From Azolla caroliniana (lineage: Eukaryota > Polypodiophyta), in NCBI GenBank assembly GCA_043228905.1, contig JBHGNT010000003.1, forward strand, positions 15,748,001 to 15,812,000: 64,000 nucleotides of DNA, read 5' to 3'. Positions 41,600 through 51,867 of this stretch are shown here, piece after piece. The notes under the pieces were generated by a model that worked only from the letters and a program-made list of their open reading frames with translations, was not told where the DNA came from and did not search any database. Made by a program: the position numbers and the translations under genes. Positions within the stretch are counted from its first letter, which is position 1. Each line of letters starts with the position of its first letter.

Positions 41600-44496
41600 C
41601 GAAACCAAGGGGCTTGGTGAAGATGTTGGCAATCTATCGACCTGTTGAAACAATTGCTAGTTCGACTTCACCGGAAAGGACACGCTCACGGAAAAAATGA
41701 TAGTGCACCTCAAAGTGTTCAGCTGTGGGCTGCGACATAAATTGACTAATCAAGCCAAACAGGTAACTGAGATCCGGTCGAGTGATCGTCAAGAAGATTA
41801 GGCTTCCGACAATCTGTCAGAACCGTGTCGGGTTGCACGCCTTTCTTGTATTTCGAAGAAGCTTTACGTTTCTCTGGAAAGGGGTCGAGATGGGCTTACA
41901 ATCTACCATCCCGAACTTGAAGAGCATATTCAACGCATAGTGACGTTGGCTGATCAATATGCCTTCGGGGGTGCGGATTACTTCGATCTCGAGGAAGTAA
42001 TGAAGGTTGCTAAGATCCATCATGTCGAATGATGCCGCAACTGAGACTTTACGCGGCCGATTTCTTCCAGGTCGGCACCGGCGATGACTAAATCATCAAC
42101 ATAAAGTAATAGACAAACCATTCCATGTTGACCTTACCGAACGAACAACGAAGAGTTCGATCTGGATGTCGTAAACCCCATTCTACGCAACTATTTCGTA
42201 ATCTTTGCGTTCCAAGCTAGCAGGGCTTGTTTAAGTCCATATAACGCCTTCTTCAATCGACAAACTACTGAAGTGTTCTGTTCGGATAGAAATCCGGGGG
42301 GCTATACCATGTACACTTGTTCCTCAAGATCGCCTTGTAGGAACACATTTTTTACATCCATCTGATGTAAGTACCACCCCTTCACCGCTGCTACGGCTAG
42401 CAAAACCCCTTCACTGCTACTACGGTGGTCATCTTCGCGACCGGCGTGAACATCTCATCGTAATCTACGCTGTGCTTCTGCGTGTAGCCTTTCGCCACTA
42501 ATCGGGCCTTGTAGCGGTTCAGAGCCGTCAGTGTTGTACTTGACCTTATACACCCATCTGCATCCGATAGGCTTCATACCCTGCATCAACCAGGTCCCAA
42601 GTCTCGTTGTCCGATAACGCGCGCATCTCTTCTTCCATCGTTGCACGCCAGTTTGCGTCTTCCAACGCTTCCGCGTAGCTCTCTAGCTCACGCACTTCCG
42701 CCACTCGTGTCATGTATGCGTAATGGTGTGCCATGTATTCATTGTACCCGTATCTTTTTACGAGGTTCTTCAAGCAGGTAGATCGGCGTAACTCGTGATT
42801 ACCCGATTTCACGACCTTTTTGGCCGATTTCGACCTCTTCCACGGCGGTTCCTTCTCGATTGGCCTGAAGTCAGATTCACTCTGATCTGACTCAGCACTG
42901 CCGAAATTGTATTCCGACATTTTCTTCTTCCCTTTTTCTTTACCCGTAAATTGTCTCCTCGGTTCTTTACATGGGGAGAACACGGCTAAATCTCCACTAC
43001 TCGCCGACTCTTCATTTGGTTGGCCATCTCGGTCCAACCCCTCATTCAGCAACATAGCCGAAATGAGATCGGACTCTCTGTTAGAGCTCCGATCTCCTCA
43101 TCACGTAGAGGCAGCTCGGCCTCGCTGACCTCTTCTTTAGAATTCGGAATGGAGTCATGAGGTATTCGAGGTGAAGGTAAGTACCAAGAATCGGACTCGT
43201 CGAACACGACATCTCGGCTTACGCGAACTTCCTTTGTTCGGTGGTTATAGCACTTATACCCCTTCTGCTCGTCTAAAAGGTGACCAAGATACACTTCTCG
43301 GCTTTGTCATCCAACTTCCTCCTCTTCTCCTTTGGCACATGCACATATGCAATCCTGCCAAAAATCCTCAAGTGTGCCAAGTTCAGCTTCTTTCCGAAAT
43401 ACAACTCGTGTGGCGACACTCCTCCATTAGCAGAGGTTTGATTATGCAAGTAAACAATTGTCCTTACAGCTTAAGCCCAGTAAAATTTTGACATATGCTT
43501 CTCTTCAAGCATTGCCCTAGCAGTTTCTTCGATCGTTCGATTCTTCCGCTCGGCCATGCCGTTCTGTTGTGGCGTGTATCTACACAAGAATTCACGGCGA
43601 ATCCTTTCCTTCTATAGATAACTTGTGAATTGGTCGGAGAAGTACTCCTTCCCGCCATCGGACCATAGGCACTTGATCTTACACCTAGTTTCCCTTTCCA
43701 CAAGGCTCTTCACCTTCAAGAACCACGTGAAGACTTTGCTCTTTTTCGCGATCAAGCATGCCCAGGTCTGCTGAGTGAAGTCATCGATGAAGGTTATGAA
43801 GTAATGGCTTCCACCGAGACTCAAGTTTTGTGTCGATCCCCACACATCCGAATGGATCAAATCCAGCGGATTTTGACTATAATTACAGTCATTTGGGAAT
43901 GGAAGTCGGTGTTGCTTCCCTAGTTTGCAGGCTTCGCAGACTTGGCCATTACAACCCCGAAATTGCGGCAATCTGAAAAGAATATTCTTTGTCTGCATTT
44001 CACGAAGCCGTGGGAAATTAACGTGGCTGAACCGCTTGTGCCACGGGTCGATGTCTAACTCGACCTTCTGTCTTTTTGCGAACAGCATGGTTCCGGCTTG
44101 ATTGGTGTCGAGGATAAACATCCTCCCTTCATGACACCCTTGCGCGATAAGTTGACCTTCCTCTTCCATGTAGCACACAAGGTGCATGAATCGAACTTGC
44201 AACCCCTGATCGACGATCTGTCCGACCGACACCAGGTTCTTGGTTATTGTCGGGACATGCAACACGTTCATGAGTTTCCCTTTCTGCCCGACGTGGCTAA
44301 GGGGAACTTTGTCGACATGTTCGATGGTATGCGGAGTTTCGTCTCCCGTTTCAATGACTCCTTGTTTTTCCAGTTTCTTCAAGAACGAGAACCATTCCTT
44401 GTGACTCATCATATGATTCGACACTCCAGAATCAACATACCACACCTCGCTCGATTTCGAGGTGTTCACGGCCATCGAATCGGCCTTGTGCTTCAT
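41600..44496 (-). pseudogene. Copia-F pol remnants
   Basis: Protease/pre-integrase/integrase frame 43612-44496 (DSGVSNHM, HKRFSHVNF, CEACKLGKQHRLPF, HSDVWG, WSDGGKEY). Integrase C-terminus in 43046-43290 (CYNHRTKEVRVSRDVVFDES). RT pieces to about 41817, with YVDD near 42090-42101, in several frames. Near 41770 the sequence passes from SLIFLTITRPDLSYLFGL to VHYHFFRERVL, skipping the RNase H core. TADIFTK-like IFTKPLG lies near 41610. Confidence 0.8.
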
Positions 44497-44629
44497 TACG
44501 AAGGCTGGGCCTGATCCATTTCCGGCTCATTCGGAGCCTTCCACGTAGTGCAACCTTTGACGCCTCTATCTTTATCGCAAGCTTTTCTGTCAACTACAGA
44601 GGAGTCTCAACCCTCGTACTCTAATACCA

Positions 44630-44990
44630 TGTAAAAGAATATGTGTGCGGAAGCGTATTCGTAAGACATAGAGTACACAATTCAGAAGTATGACAGTTCG
44701 GTAAAATCACAGAGAAGGAGAGACAGAGACAGAGACAGAGTAAAAATAATTCTCTGTATATTCTCTATTTTACACTTCGTGCTCAATGAGCACCTTTTAT
44801 ACAAGCCTTGACTATTGGGCTGACACAAGTACTGACAATACTTGACTGCTCATAAATAAGCATCCTACACTTACTCCCAAAATTATTCCTTACAAGGAAT
44901 AACGTTCTAACGGCCTCTCGGTTTACGCACCATTACGGTCATGTTGTGCGTATAGTTTTATGCACCCAATGTTGAGCTTGTCTCTCAACA
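44630..44990 (-). repeat. Copia-F 5' LTR
   Basis: + strand TGTAAAAGAATATG...CTCTCAACA, 361 bp, same ends as its partner with a 53-bp length difference. Confidence 0.9.
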
Positions 44991-45260
44991 CATATGAAGA
45001 CGACAACATACTTTCGGTGCTTCATCGACATGAGCCTGTACAACAACTTCAACGAAGAAAACAAGGCAAATGAGTTATGGGAGAAGATAGACATCATGTT
45101 TGAGAACAAGAATGTCGGTTTCGGTATTGTGGAAGTTAGTGAGACTCCGGTACCAAGACGGATCTAGCATGGCGGAGCACATGAATGATTTCCAGGGGCT
45201 CATAAACCAAACAACCTCGTTGGTAGTACCTCTTGCCGACGAGGTACTCACATTCACGCC
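44991..45260 (+). pseudogene. Copia-E gag, second piece
   Basis: Continues after the second CATAT: KTTTYFRCFIDMSLYNNFNEENKANELWEKI, then a frame change, LRYQDGSSMAEHMNDFQGL and VPLADEV. Compared with Copia-B a stretch around ALNQVSVFRK is partly lost. Confidence 0.85.
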
Positions 45261-45299
45261 ATGCTGGTCAAACAACGACAGAAGCTCAACTGGAAGGTC

Positions 45300-45730
45300 T
45301 GTTGAGCGTGCAAGCTCAACCAGATCCGGATCGGCTGGATAAGTCAGAGCCGGATCGTAGCCGGGTTGGTGTCCGAATGGTATCCGGAACCAAGAGCCAG
45401 ATCAGAGAGCCGGACCCACGTGTGTACCGGGAGGCCGTTTAGAGGTCTACGCTTCTAAACTACTAGGTAGTCATGGTCCTCGTAGTTAGTGTCAGTCGCT
45501 CATATGAGCATTGAAGTACTCGTCAGTCATGCTCATACTAAAGAACAACAGTCCCATGTACAAAGTGTTATAGACTATTATTATTTTAATAGATTTTATG
45601 CTTTTCTGCTCTCTCTCTGTCTCTCCTGTGTATTCTCTGTTCCTACGCTTCCATTAAACCTTTATTCTCTGTTTTTTGTAACTCTCCGGATAAACCAGTT
45701 TGGCAAAGCTTCCGCATAGTAACTTTAACA
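45300..45730 (+). repeat. Copia-I 5' LTR
   Basis: TGTTGAGCGTGCAAGCTCAAC to AACTTTAACA, 431 bp. The first 20 bases resemble the LTR starts of Copia-D and Copia-F; the body is different. Confidence 0.75.
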
Positions 45731-45742
45731 TGGTATCAGAGC
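45731..45742 (+). other. Copia-I primer-binding site (tRNA-iMet)
   Basis: TGGTATCAGAGC, exact, directly after the LTR. Confidence 0.9.
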
Positions 45743-45852
45743 GCGAGGGTTGGGAACCTCTACTGCCGACAACAACTGGAAATGGACAACCCCTAATTAT
45801 TGGTAAAAGAATAGACCGAAAAGAGAAGGTATGGACAAAAGCATGGGGAGCT

Positions 45853-47086
45853 CGCTTCCGGGGGAAAAGCTCAACTGGAGCAACTATGTGTCCTGGTCCT
45901 ATAAAATGCACTAGTACCTGCTGAGGCATGGATACTGGAGCTACGTGGAAGGAGTGAATGAAGCAGCGCCAGATTCGGCACACAAGGACTTCCCGGTTTG
46001 GGAGCAAGGAGCGAGCAAGTGTTGGCCGGCAAGACCAAAGGGCCGGTTAGAGTCCAGAATGTGAAAGGGGTATTTAATTAAGGATAGGGAATTGTTATTG
46101 ATAAATATTATGTTATTTTGAGAAGATAAATATTATGTTATTTCGAGAAGAGGGCGGATGGACCAAAATCGGTATGCCGATTCGAATCTGGATCGGATCG
46201 TTGCCGGTTGCCGGTTGGCACTGGTTTGTAACTCAACCGGAGACCTATAAAAGGACCCGACAAGAATGTAATCAGAGATGGATAATTAATAGAAGCGTTG
46301 TTGTTTTAAGTATTGTTTAGTGTCTATTTGGTTACCATCCTATGCTTAATATCATTAATCTTATGCATGTGTTACGATCATTAACAGTGTCGATTAGTAA
46401 CCGATTAAGACCCATTTGATACCACGGTCCATCCATATCTCACCGTACCACCCTTTGGTGAAGTGTTCCATAGGGACACCCTGTGTTAGGGCTTCTCCAA
46501 CCTAAAGGATAACAGTAGGGTCTTGTACTGCCTCGCGTCCTATGTGCACAACCAGATGCTTGTCTACATGAGAGACGCAAAGTCACCAAAGGGGGCCTGG
46601 TTAAATCTCTAGAAGATTTTCGCCGCCAGTACCACAACCCGTAAATTGCAACTCCGACAAGAGCTCAACAACATCTGGTAGAGAGATATGTTGGTTACGG
46701 AGTACACCACCAAGATAAAGGAGATCTATGACACGCTCGGTTCCATCGAAGTGACGGTGGACGAGGACGAGATGGTCGAGATCTGCCTCAGTGGTCTAGC
46801 ACAACGGTACGGGCCAATCCGGATGGAAATTTGCACTCGAGAGAAACCATTGTCCTTCTTCGACCTGCAGTCGATGCTAATGGTCAAAGAAAACCACGTG
46901 AGTGGGTCGAGGACCACTCAATCGGACAGCTAGATGTTGTACACGGAGGCAGATCGGCACACAATGCAGGCGGCCGGCAAGAGCAAAATCGGAGGCGCAA
47001 TGATGGTGTCGACATTAGTTCCGGACCCTCCACAAGCAGGGGGAGTCAAGGCGGTGCCAGGAGCAGGCAAGAGAAGACTGCAACGG
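45853..47086 (+). pseudogene. Copia-I gag with TAG stops
   Basis: KLNWSNYVSWSYKMH, stop, YLLRHGYWSYVEGVNEAAP (45853-46019), then, after an insertion, RVLYCLASYVHNQM, stops, TTRKLQLRQELNNIW, stop, RDMLVTEYTTKIKEIYDTLGS and LSGLAQRYGPIRMEI. Every stop noticed is TAG (four in about 300 codons). The knuckle follows beyond Gypsy-2. Confidence 0.85.
46020..46440 (+). repeat. LTR-like insertion in the Copia-I gag
   Basis: Begins TGTTGGCCGG exactly where the gag homology stops. It has CTATAAAAGGACC at about 46248-46260 and ends before gag resumes (by about 46490). A duplicated ATAAATATTATGTTATTT is at 46103-46145. Its right border and target duplication were not found. Confidence 0.45.
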
Positions 47087-47717
47087 TGTCGTGTTATTAC
47101 ACGTGCGTGTGTTAAATAAGGCGGAACCGTGGGGGCCCTAAACCGAGGAGCACGAGAGAAAAGAGGAAGTGAGGAGTGCGACAGTGCGAGGGCCGCTAGA
47201 CCTATCAGCAACCGGCGACACTTGCCGGCTGATTGGACCTCCAACGCGTCTATCAACTCAACCAAAGAGCACACTCGAGAGAGATGAAAGAAGAGACTCC
47301 CTGAACACAGATAACACGGATTGGCGGAAACAAGAGATTCTATTACAATAACAGTGGTAATTACAACGGTTGCAACCCCGCAGAGAATGATGACAGAGGA
47401 AGAGATAGTTCGGTTCCCAATCCGACAACACCTCCTCCTTCCCTCCCCCAAAAGGTAATAATCTTCTCCTTTTCCCCTTCCCTTTTATAGGTCGCCGAGG
47501 AGGCCGTTACATCAAAACACGTCAACATTATTCTTTGTCCTTTCGGACAGAGATACGCATCGATTTCCTAATTAATAAATATGTCACACCTAGTACATTT
47601 ACATCAGCCGTCCTATTCCTAGTTATGTATAATGTATCAATTCACGCACACTCGTGCAAGGGCGGGTTCACGCCTTTAATTCCTTGATTCCTCTTCGGGC
47701 CAGTTTTCTTCATGACA
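47087..47717 (-). repeat. Gypsy-2 3' LTR
   Basis: + strand TGTCGTGTTATTACACGTGC to TTCATGACA, 631 bp. The minus-strand TATA (CTATAAAAGG) is near 47482-47491. It is followed (+) by TCCACCCCCACC, the complement of a G-rich polypurine tract. Confidence 0.88.
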
Positions 47718-47919
47718 TCCACCCCCACCAAACTGTGCATCCACCGGTATGCGCCAGACACTAACAATCGTCGGAGAAGATTGGCCCGTAATCATCTGTC
47801 ACTTCCCGAATCCTCTTCTACTCTGAACCGGTCGTCGTCGTCAGTCACGCTTCCCGGATCTGACTCGTCCTCATGCCGCTTCTTGAACGCCTTGACCCGT
47901 TTCTCGGCTACTGGCACAG
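47718..47919 (-). pseudogene. Gypsy-2 integrase C-terminal end
   Basis: VPVAEKRVKAFKKRHEDESD in minus sense. It joins in frame to GARLT at 54520 when Gypsy-1 and one ACGG/ACAG copy are removed. Confidence 0.8.
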
Positions 47920-48400
47920 TGTCGAGGTATTCCTCGCGGATGCGTGGAATGAGGCGGGACCTCGGGGGTCTTGTACCGAAGAGCAAGAGAGAAAGGAGAA
48001 GGGAGCCCACTACGTGCGAGCGTGGATTTACAGGGAGACGGCCAGAAAGAAAGGAGCAGGTTGGAGGTGCTGCCGGAAGCACTCGGGCATTCCTTAGAGC
48101 AGCGCGAGCCTCCCGAAACCTGCACAGAAAGAAGCTATGGAGTTTGCGAGCCAGAGAGAGAGAGAGAAGCCTTCGCCCACAAACCGACAACACTTCGTCC
48201 TTGACTCTCTGCGATCCCTTTTCCCCTCCTCGTCTCCCTCCTTTTATAGGCACGGAAGGAGCCGTTTCCCCTTTACTTCCTACCTACCGAATCTGCCTGC
48301 CTAGGATCTCCTGTGTACAACATAAGGCGCACGTGCATGAAGAGCCGGTTCCTACGCTCTGGTGCACCGATTGCGCTTGTGGACGGTTTTCTTCACGACA
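47920..48400 (-). repeat. Gypsy-1 3' LTR
   Basis: + strand TGTCGAGGTATTCC to TTCTTCACGACA, 481 bp. The minus-strand TATA (CTATAAAAGG) is near 48241-48250. The polypurine tract complement CCGCCCCCACCT follows. Confidence 0.93.
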
Positions 48401-49396
48401 TCCGCCCCCACCTAACCGCGCATCCACCGGCATGCGCCAAATTGAGTTGGGACGGAGAAAACCGGTCCAGCCTTTATTCCCCCACCCGTCAGTTCTTCTT
48501 CGGTTTCGGATCGTTCGTCGTCCCGTTCCAGGTTATCCGGATCCGGCTCATCGTCGTGACGCTTCTTGAACGCTTTGATCCGCTTCCCAGCTACCGGTAT
48601 CCCCATTCTCGTGCCGTCGAGTTCCGCCAGATGGTACGTCCTGTTGTCGTTGGTGCTTTGTACCGCGTAAGGCCCGAACCACCTTCTTGCGAACTTCCAT
48701 GTCGCTCGGTGTTGGTTTAGATCGACTAGCACCCAGTCGCCTTCCTCGATCCTCTTCGGTCGGAGCCGGTGCGTTCGGTCGAACTGGGCTTTGTTCCTCG
48801 TCCTTGCCACTCGAAGCTTTTCCGCAACCTGCTCCACGTCCTCCGGTCTTCGCATGAGCTGTCATATGCGCGCCATCAACAGTTCCTCCCGGCTCATCTC
48901 GTCTCTCCAGTCTACGGTTGCCCATGAGGAGATCGTAGGTTCCATCGGCATGATCGGCTTTTGCCCAAACATGAGCTCTGCCGGCATGAATCCGGTTACC
49001 GAACTGTGCGTAGTTCGGTCCGCCCACAACACGTAAGGCAACAGCCGCGGCCAGTTCCAGACTTGACCTCCGCATGCCCGAACTAACGCCTTGACGATCG
49101 AACTTGACTCCTAGCCGGTCAAACAGCTCCTCGGCCTCTTCGGCGTCCAACTCCCCGCGATCAGCTACAATCTTCCCGACGCACCCGTACCGGCATATCA
49201 CGTCCTCGATCAGGAACCGACATACGGCTGCAGTCGTTTTGTTCTGAAGGGCTCGGCCTTCCACCTGGTTCGTCAGATCTTCCCGAGCCAGGACCAGATA
49301 CCGCATCTGTCCTACTCCCATCGGCATCGTCACCAGGTCTACCATCCATTTGAAGTGGATGGTCGGAGGGTACGTAGGGTGAAGCTCGTCCCGGTG
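48401..49396 (-). pseudogene. Gypsy-1 integrase core and C-terminal part, broken
   Basis: After the TGA: HRDELHP, MVDLVTMPMGVGQMRYLVLA with the first Asp, VADRGELDAEEAEELF with the second Asp. Near 49100-49110 about 60 bases present in Gypsy-2 (SLTTAYNLEVNGKVERRHG) are missing. This removes the catalytic Glu and shifts the frame. The C-terminal part resumes in another frame at 48412-48855 (RTHRLRPKRIEEGDWVLV, RRWFGPYAV, YHLAELDG). Confidence 0.85.
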
Positions 49397-51763
49397 TCAG
49401 ACTACGGAGTGCATCTGACAGCTCTCGCAAGTTGTCACGAACCGATGCACGTCCCGGTACAGTCCCGGCCACCAGTACTTCCCCTTTATCTTCTCGAACG
49501 TGGCCCACGTTCCACGGTGTCCAGCCCAAGGGCTGTCGTGGTAGGCCGTCAGCAGCTCCTCTTGTTCTTCCTTCATCGCCACCACCCGGAGCGGGACGTC
49601 GTTCCTCTTCTTCGGGTGCTTCCATAAGTATCCGTCCCGGAGAAAGAATCGGTAAGCTTTCTTCCGGATCCGGTTGGCCTCGTCCTTCGTCCATGACGTA
49701 TCCGACGTCATTGTCCTCAAAAACCGACCGATCTGCAGCCACTCGCCGTCGTACTTGCTCTCGTCGAAGCCGTTAAGTGCCGGAGCGCTCGCCCCATCGG
49801 TTGTCACGTATGCCGCCTCGAAGAAGTCCACGCCAACTTCTTCGTCCTCCGAAATCATGCCGCCCTCGTCATCAAACCTCGCCCTCGAAAGCATGTCGGC
49901 CATGGCGTTGTCTTTTCCGGAAATGTGTCGTATTTCCGGGTCCAGGGACTTGATGTACGCTATCCACCTGAGCATCGCCAGGTCCGGTGTCGCGCATCCG
50001 GAAACCATGCCGAGAATTGGCAAGCAATCTGTCTCGATAATCACTTCCGTCCCGATCAGGTAGTCTTTGTCGGCCTTTACTGCCGAAACGATACCCCAGA
50101 GTTCGCGTTTAACCTGGGCGTACCCTCGCTGTCGTTCACTGAGGACCTTTGCGCCGAATCGGATCGGGAACCGAATGTCGTCCCCGTCTTCTTGGTTGAC
50201 GACCCATCCGATCCCGGTCGAACTCGTATCCACCGTTATGTATACCGGGGTACCCTTCTCGTAGACAGCCTTCCGGAGCGCCGGTGCTGCCGCAAGAGCT
50301 TCCTTCAGCTTTCGGACCGACTCCGTGTGCTCGTCTCGCCACTCGAATTTTCGCCCTTTCTTAAGCAACCCGTATAGCGGCTCCGCAACGTGGGCGTAAT
50401 GTGGGATCCATATGTGGTAGAATGCGCATGCCCCTAGGAACCTCCGAACTTCCGTAACCGAGCTACAGTCGGTCTTCATCGCGGAGATGGCTTCTACCTT
50501 TGCCGGAGACGGCTTCCGGCCATATGGTCCACATAGGTGTCTGACCACCAGGATTTCCGATTGCCCGAAGGCCGATTTCTCCCCGGAGAAGGTGAGCCTC
50601 GCATCCTCTAGCCTTTGTAGCACCTTCTCGCAGTCGTCGATGTGTGTTGCCACGAATCGCCGACATCCATCCGGTCCGAGTGTTGCGTCCCTCTCTTCTA
50701 CCGGGCACCCCTTGATTGGAATGTCGTCTAGAAATGGCATGGTGATGTCCGGGATGCAATCCCTCAGTACCTTGTTCATTGCATTCACCATGTGGGCCAC
50801 CGAGTTGGTCCCTCCTTGTGGCAGGGTACACATTCGCACTAGGCCGAGGGGAGTTCGCATCGTCGTAATGTCTCTGCTCTCCACGGCTAGCTGGAACTGG
50901 TCGTACCCCGAGTACAGATCACCGACCGAGTAAATCGACCTTCCGGCGAAGGCCTCCGCGAACTCGTCTATGGTCGGTCCGATTCCTGCGTTCCGAATGG
51001 TCACTCTGTTGACCGGCTGCAGGTCCTGAATGAAGCGCAATGTTCCGTTTTTCTTTGGTACGGTAAACCATCGGTTCGAGTATGGCGCGCTCGACGACTC
51101 GAGAATACCCATATCGACTTTCTGCCTCAGTAGCTCCATCAACTCCGGGATGTGAGCTCTTGGTACCGGAATCGGCTTGAGATTCCACGGCACATGCGGT
51201 ACCGTGAATATCACCATCGGCTCCACGATTGTCAGGTCTACGCACCCGATCTCTTCCGACGAGAATGCGAAGGCTTTCCCGTGCCTTCCGAGCATTCTCC
51301 GAAACCGATCTTCCTCCGCCGGCAGTAGGAACCCGCCCCCACCGATCTTGAGCTCCCGGAGCGTCCCGCCGGTGAAGGTGTGTCCTATGCAGGCCGGATC
51401 TCGTAAACTGGGGTCCGACGCCACCCCTCTGATTCGGGACTCGCTGCCCTCCGGCAAGGGTGCCGCGACTGGCCTTACCTTCCGGTCCACAGTCTTGTAC
51501 TTTGTGGTAACTCGGGCCGTCCGATCCGACCCGAACCCCTGACTGAAGTTTGCGATGACTTCGTACATCTCTTCGGAACATACCGGTATCGTCCGGTCTT
51601 CGTTAAGGTCTTCTCCGGCTACCTTCCTCAGCATTCCCAAGGTGTCGTCGAAGGAGACCGCCTCCACGGCTCCGCTGATTTCCTCGTCCGGGCCGAGAAC
51701 TCCGCACGCTCGAAGTCGCACTTCCGCCCTTGTCTTTTCTCGGCCGACGATGCCGACAATCAT
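49397..51763 (-). CDS. Gypsy-1 RT, RNase H and integrase N-terminal part
   Basis: 788 codons from ATG 51763; the frame is open upstream to about 51865, so it was probably reached by frameshift or was once fused to the protease frame. Order: RT with HIPELMELLRQKVDMGILES, SNRWFTVPKKNGTLRFIQDL, GDLYSGYDQFQLAVE and FLDD (50723-50734) in place of the common YxDD; RNase H (VYITVDTSSTGIGWVV, KRELWGIVSAVKADKDYLIG, IETDCLPILG); and the integrase zinc region (HDSPWAGHRGTWATFEKIKG, CESCQ). TGA at 49397 replaces the CAA seen in Gypsy-2. It would copy element RNA into DNA. Confidence 0.88.
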   Translation of the reverse strand: MIVGIVGREKTRAEVRLRACGVLGPDEEISGAVEAVSFDDTLGMLRKVAGEDLNEDRTIPVCSEEMYEVIANFSQGFGSDRTARVTTKYKTVDRKVRPVAAPLPEGSESRIRGVASDPSLRDPACIGHTFTGGTLRELKIGGGGFLLPAEEDRFRRMLGRHGKAFAFSSEEIGCVDLTIVEPMVIFTVPHVPWNLKPIPVPRAHIPELMELLRQKVDMGILESSSAPYSNRWFTVPKKNGTLRFIQDLQPVNRVTIRNAGIGPTIDEFAEAFAGRSIYSVGDLYSGYDQFQLAVESRDITTMRTPLGLVRMCTLPQGGTNSVAHMVNAMNKVLRDCIPDITMPFLDDIPIKGCPVEERDATLGPDGCRRFVATHIDDCEKVLQRLEDARLTFSGEKSAFGQSEILVVRHLCGPYGRKPSPAKVEAISAMKTDCSSVTEVRRFLGACAFYHIWIPHYAHVAEPLYGLLKKGRKFEWRDEHTESVRKLKEALAAAPALRKAVYEKGTPVYITVDTSSTGIGWVVNQEDGDDIRFPIRFGAKVLSERQRGYAQVKRELWGIVSAVKADKDYLIGTEVIIETDCLPILGMVSGCATPDLAMLRWIAYIKSLDPEIRHISGKDNAMADMLSRARFDDEGGMISEDEEVGVDFFEAAYVTTDGASAPALNGFDESKYDGEWLQIGRFLRTMTSDTSWTKDEANRIRKKAYRFFLRDGYLWKHPKKRNDVPLRVVAMKEEQEELLTAYHDSPWAGHRGTWATFEKIKGKYWWPGLYRDVHRFVTTCESCQMHSVV

Positions 51764-51867
51764 ACACCCTCCGTTGTTGGAGAAGCAAAATTGCCTACCT
51801 ATCGTACAGTCGTGGGGTCTTTTCCGAGTGTCCGGGCTGTCTCGGCCCCACGCCTTGGCAGCCCTCT

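Larger units (their letters stand above)
40700..44990 (-). mobile_element. Copia-F, decayed element with internal deletions
   Basis: 4.3-kb minus-strand element with exact duplication CATAT (40695-40699 and 44991-44995). LTRs are 308 and 361 bp; the longer one has extra GAGACAGAGACAGAGACAG sequence. Nearly all gag and most of RNase H are missing, so it is non-autonomous. A primer site (minus TGGTATTAGAG, 44619-44629) and a polypurine tract (41008-41030, complement) are present. Confidence 0.9.
40000..45299 (+). mobile_element. Copia-E, 5' fragment split by Copia-F
   Basis: 5' LTR (40000-40506), a degraded primer site (TGGTATTAGATC at 40512-40523) and the first part of a gag related to Copia-B. 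The gag is split at 40699/44991 by Copia-F and lost after about 45255, where the LTR of Copia-I begins shortly afterwards. Confidence 0.8.
45300..47086 (+). mobile_element. Copia-I, 5' part, split by Gypsy-2
   Basis: 5' LTR, a perfect iMet primer site and a UBN2-type gag that itself contains an LTR-like insertion (about 46020-46440). The gag frame is interrupted at 47086 by Gypsy-2 and resumes at 61411. Confidence 0.8.
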
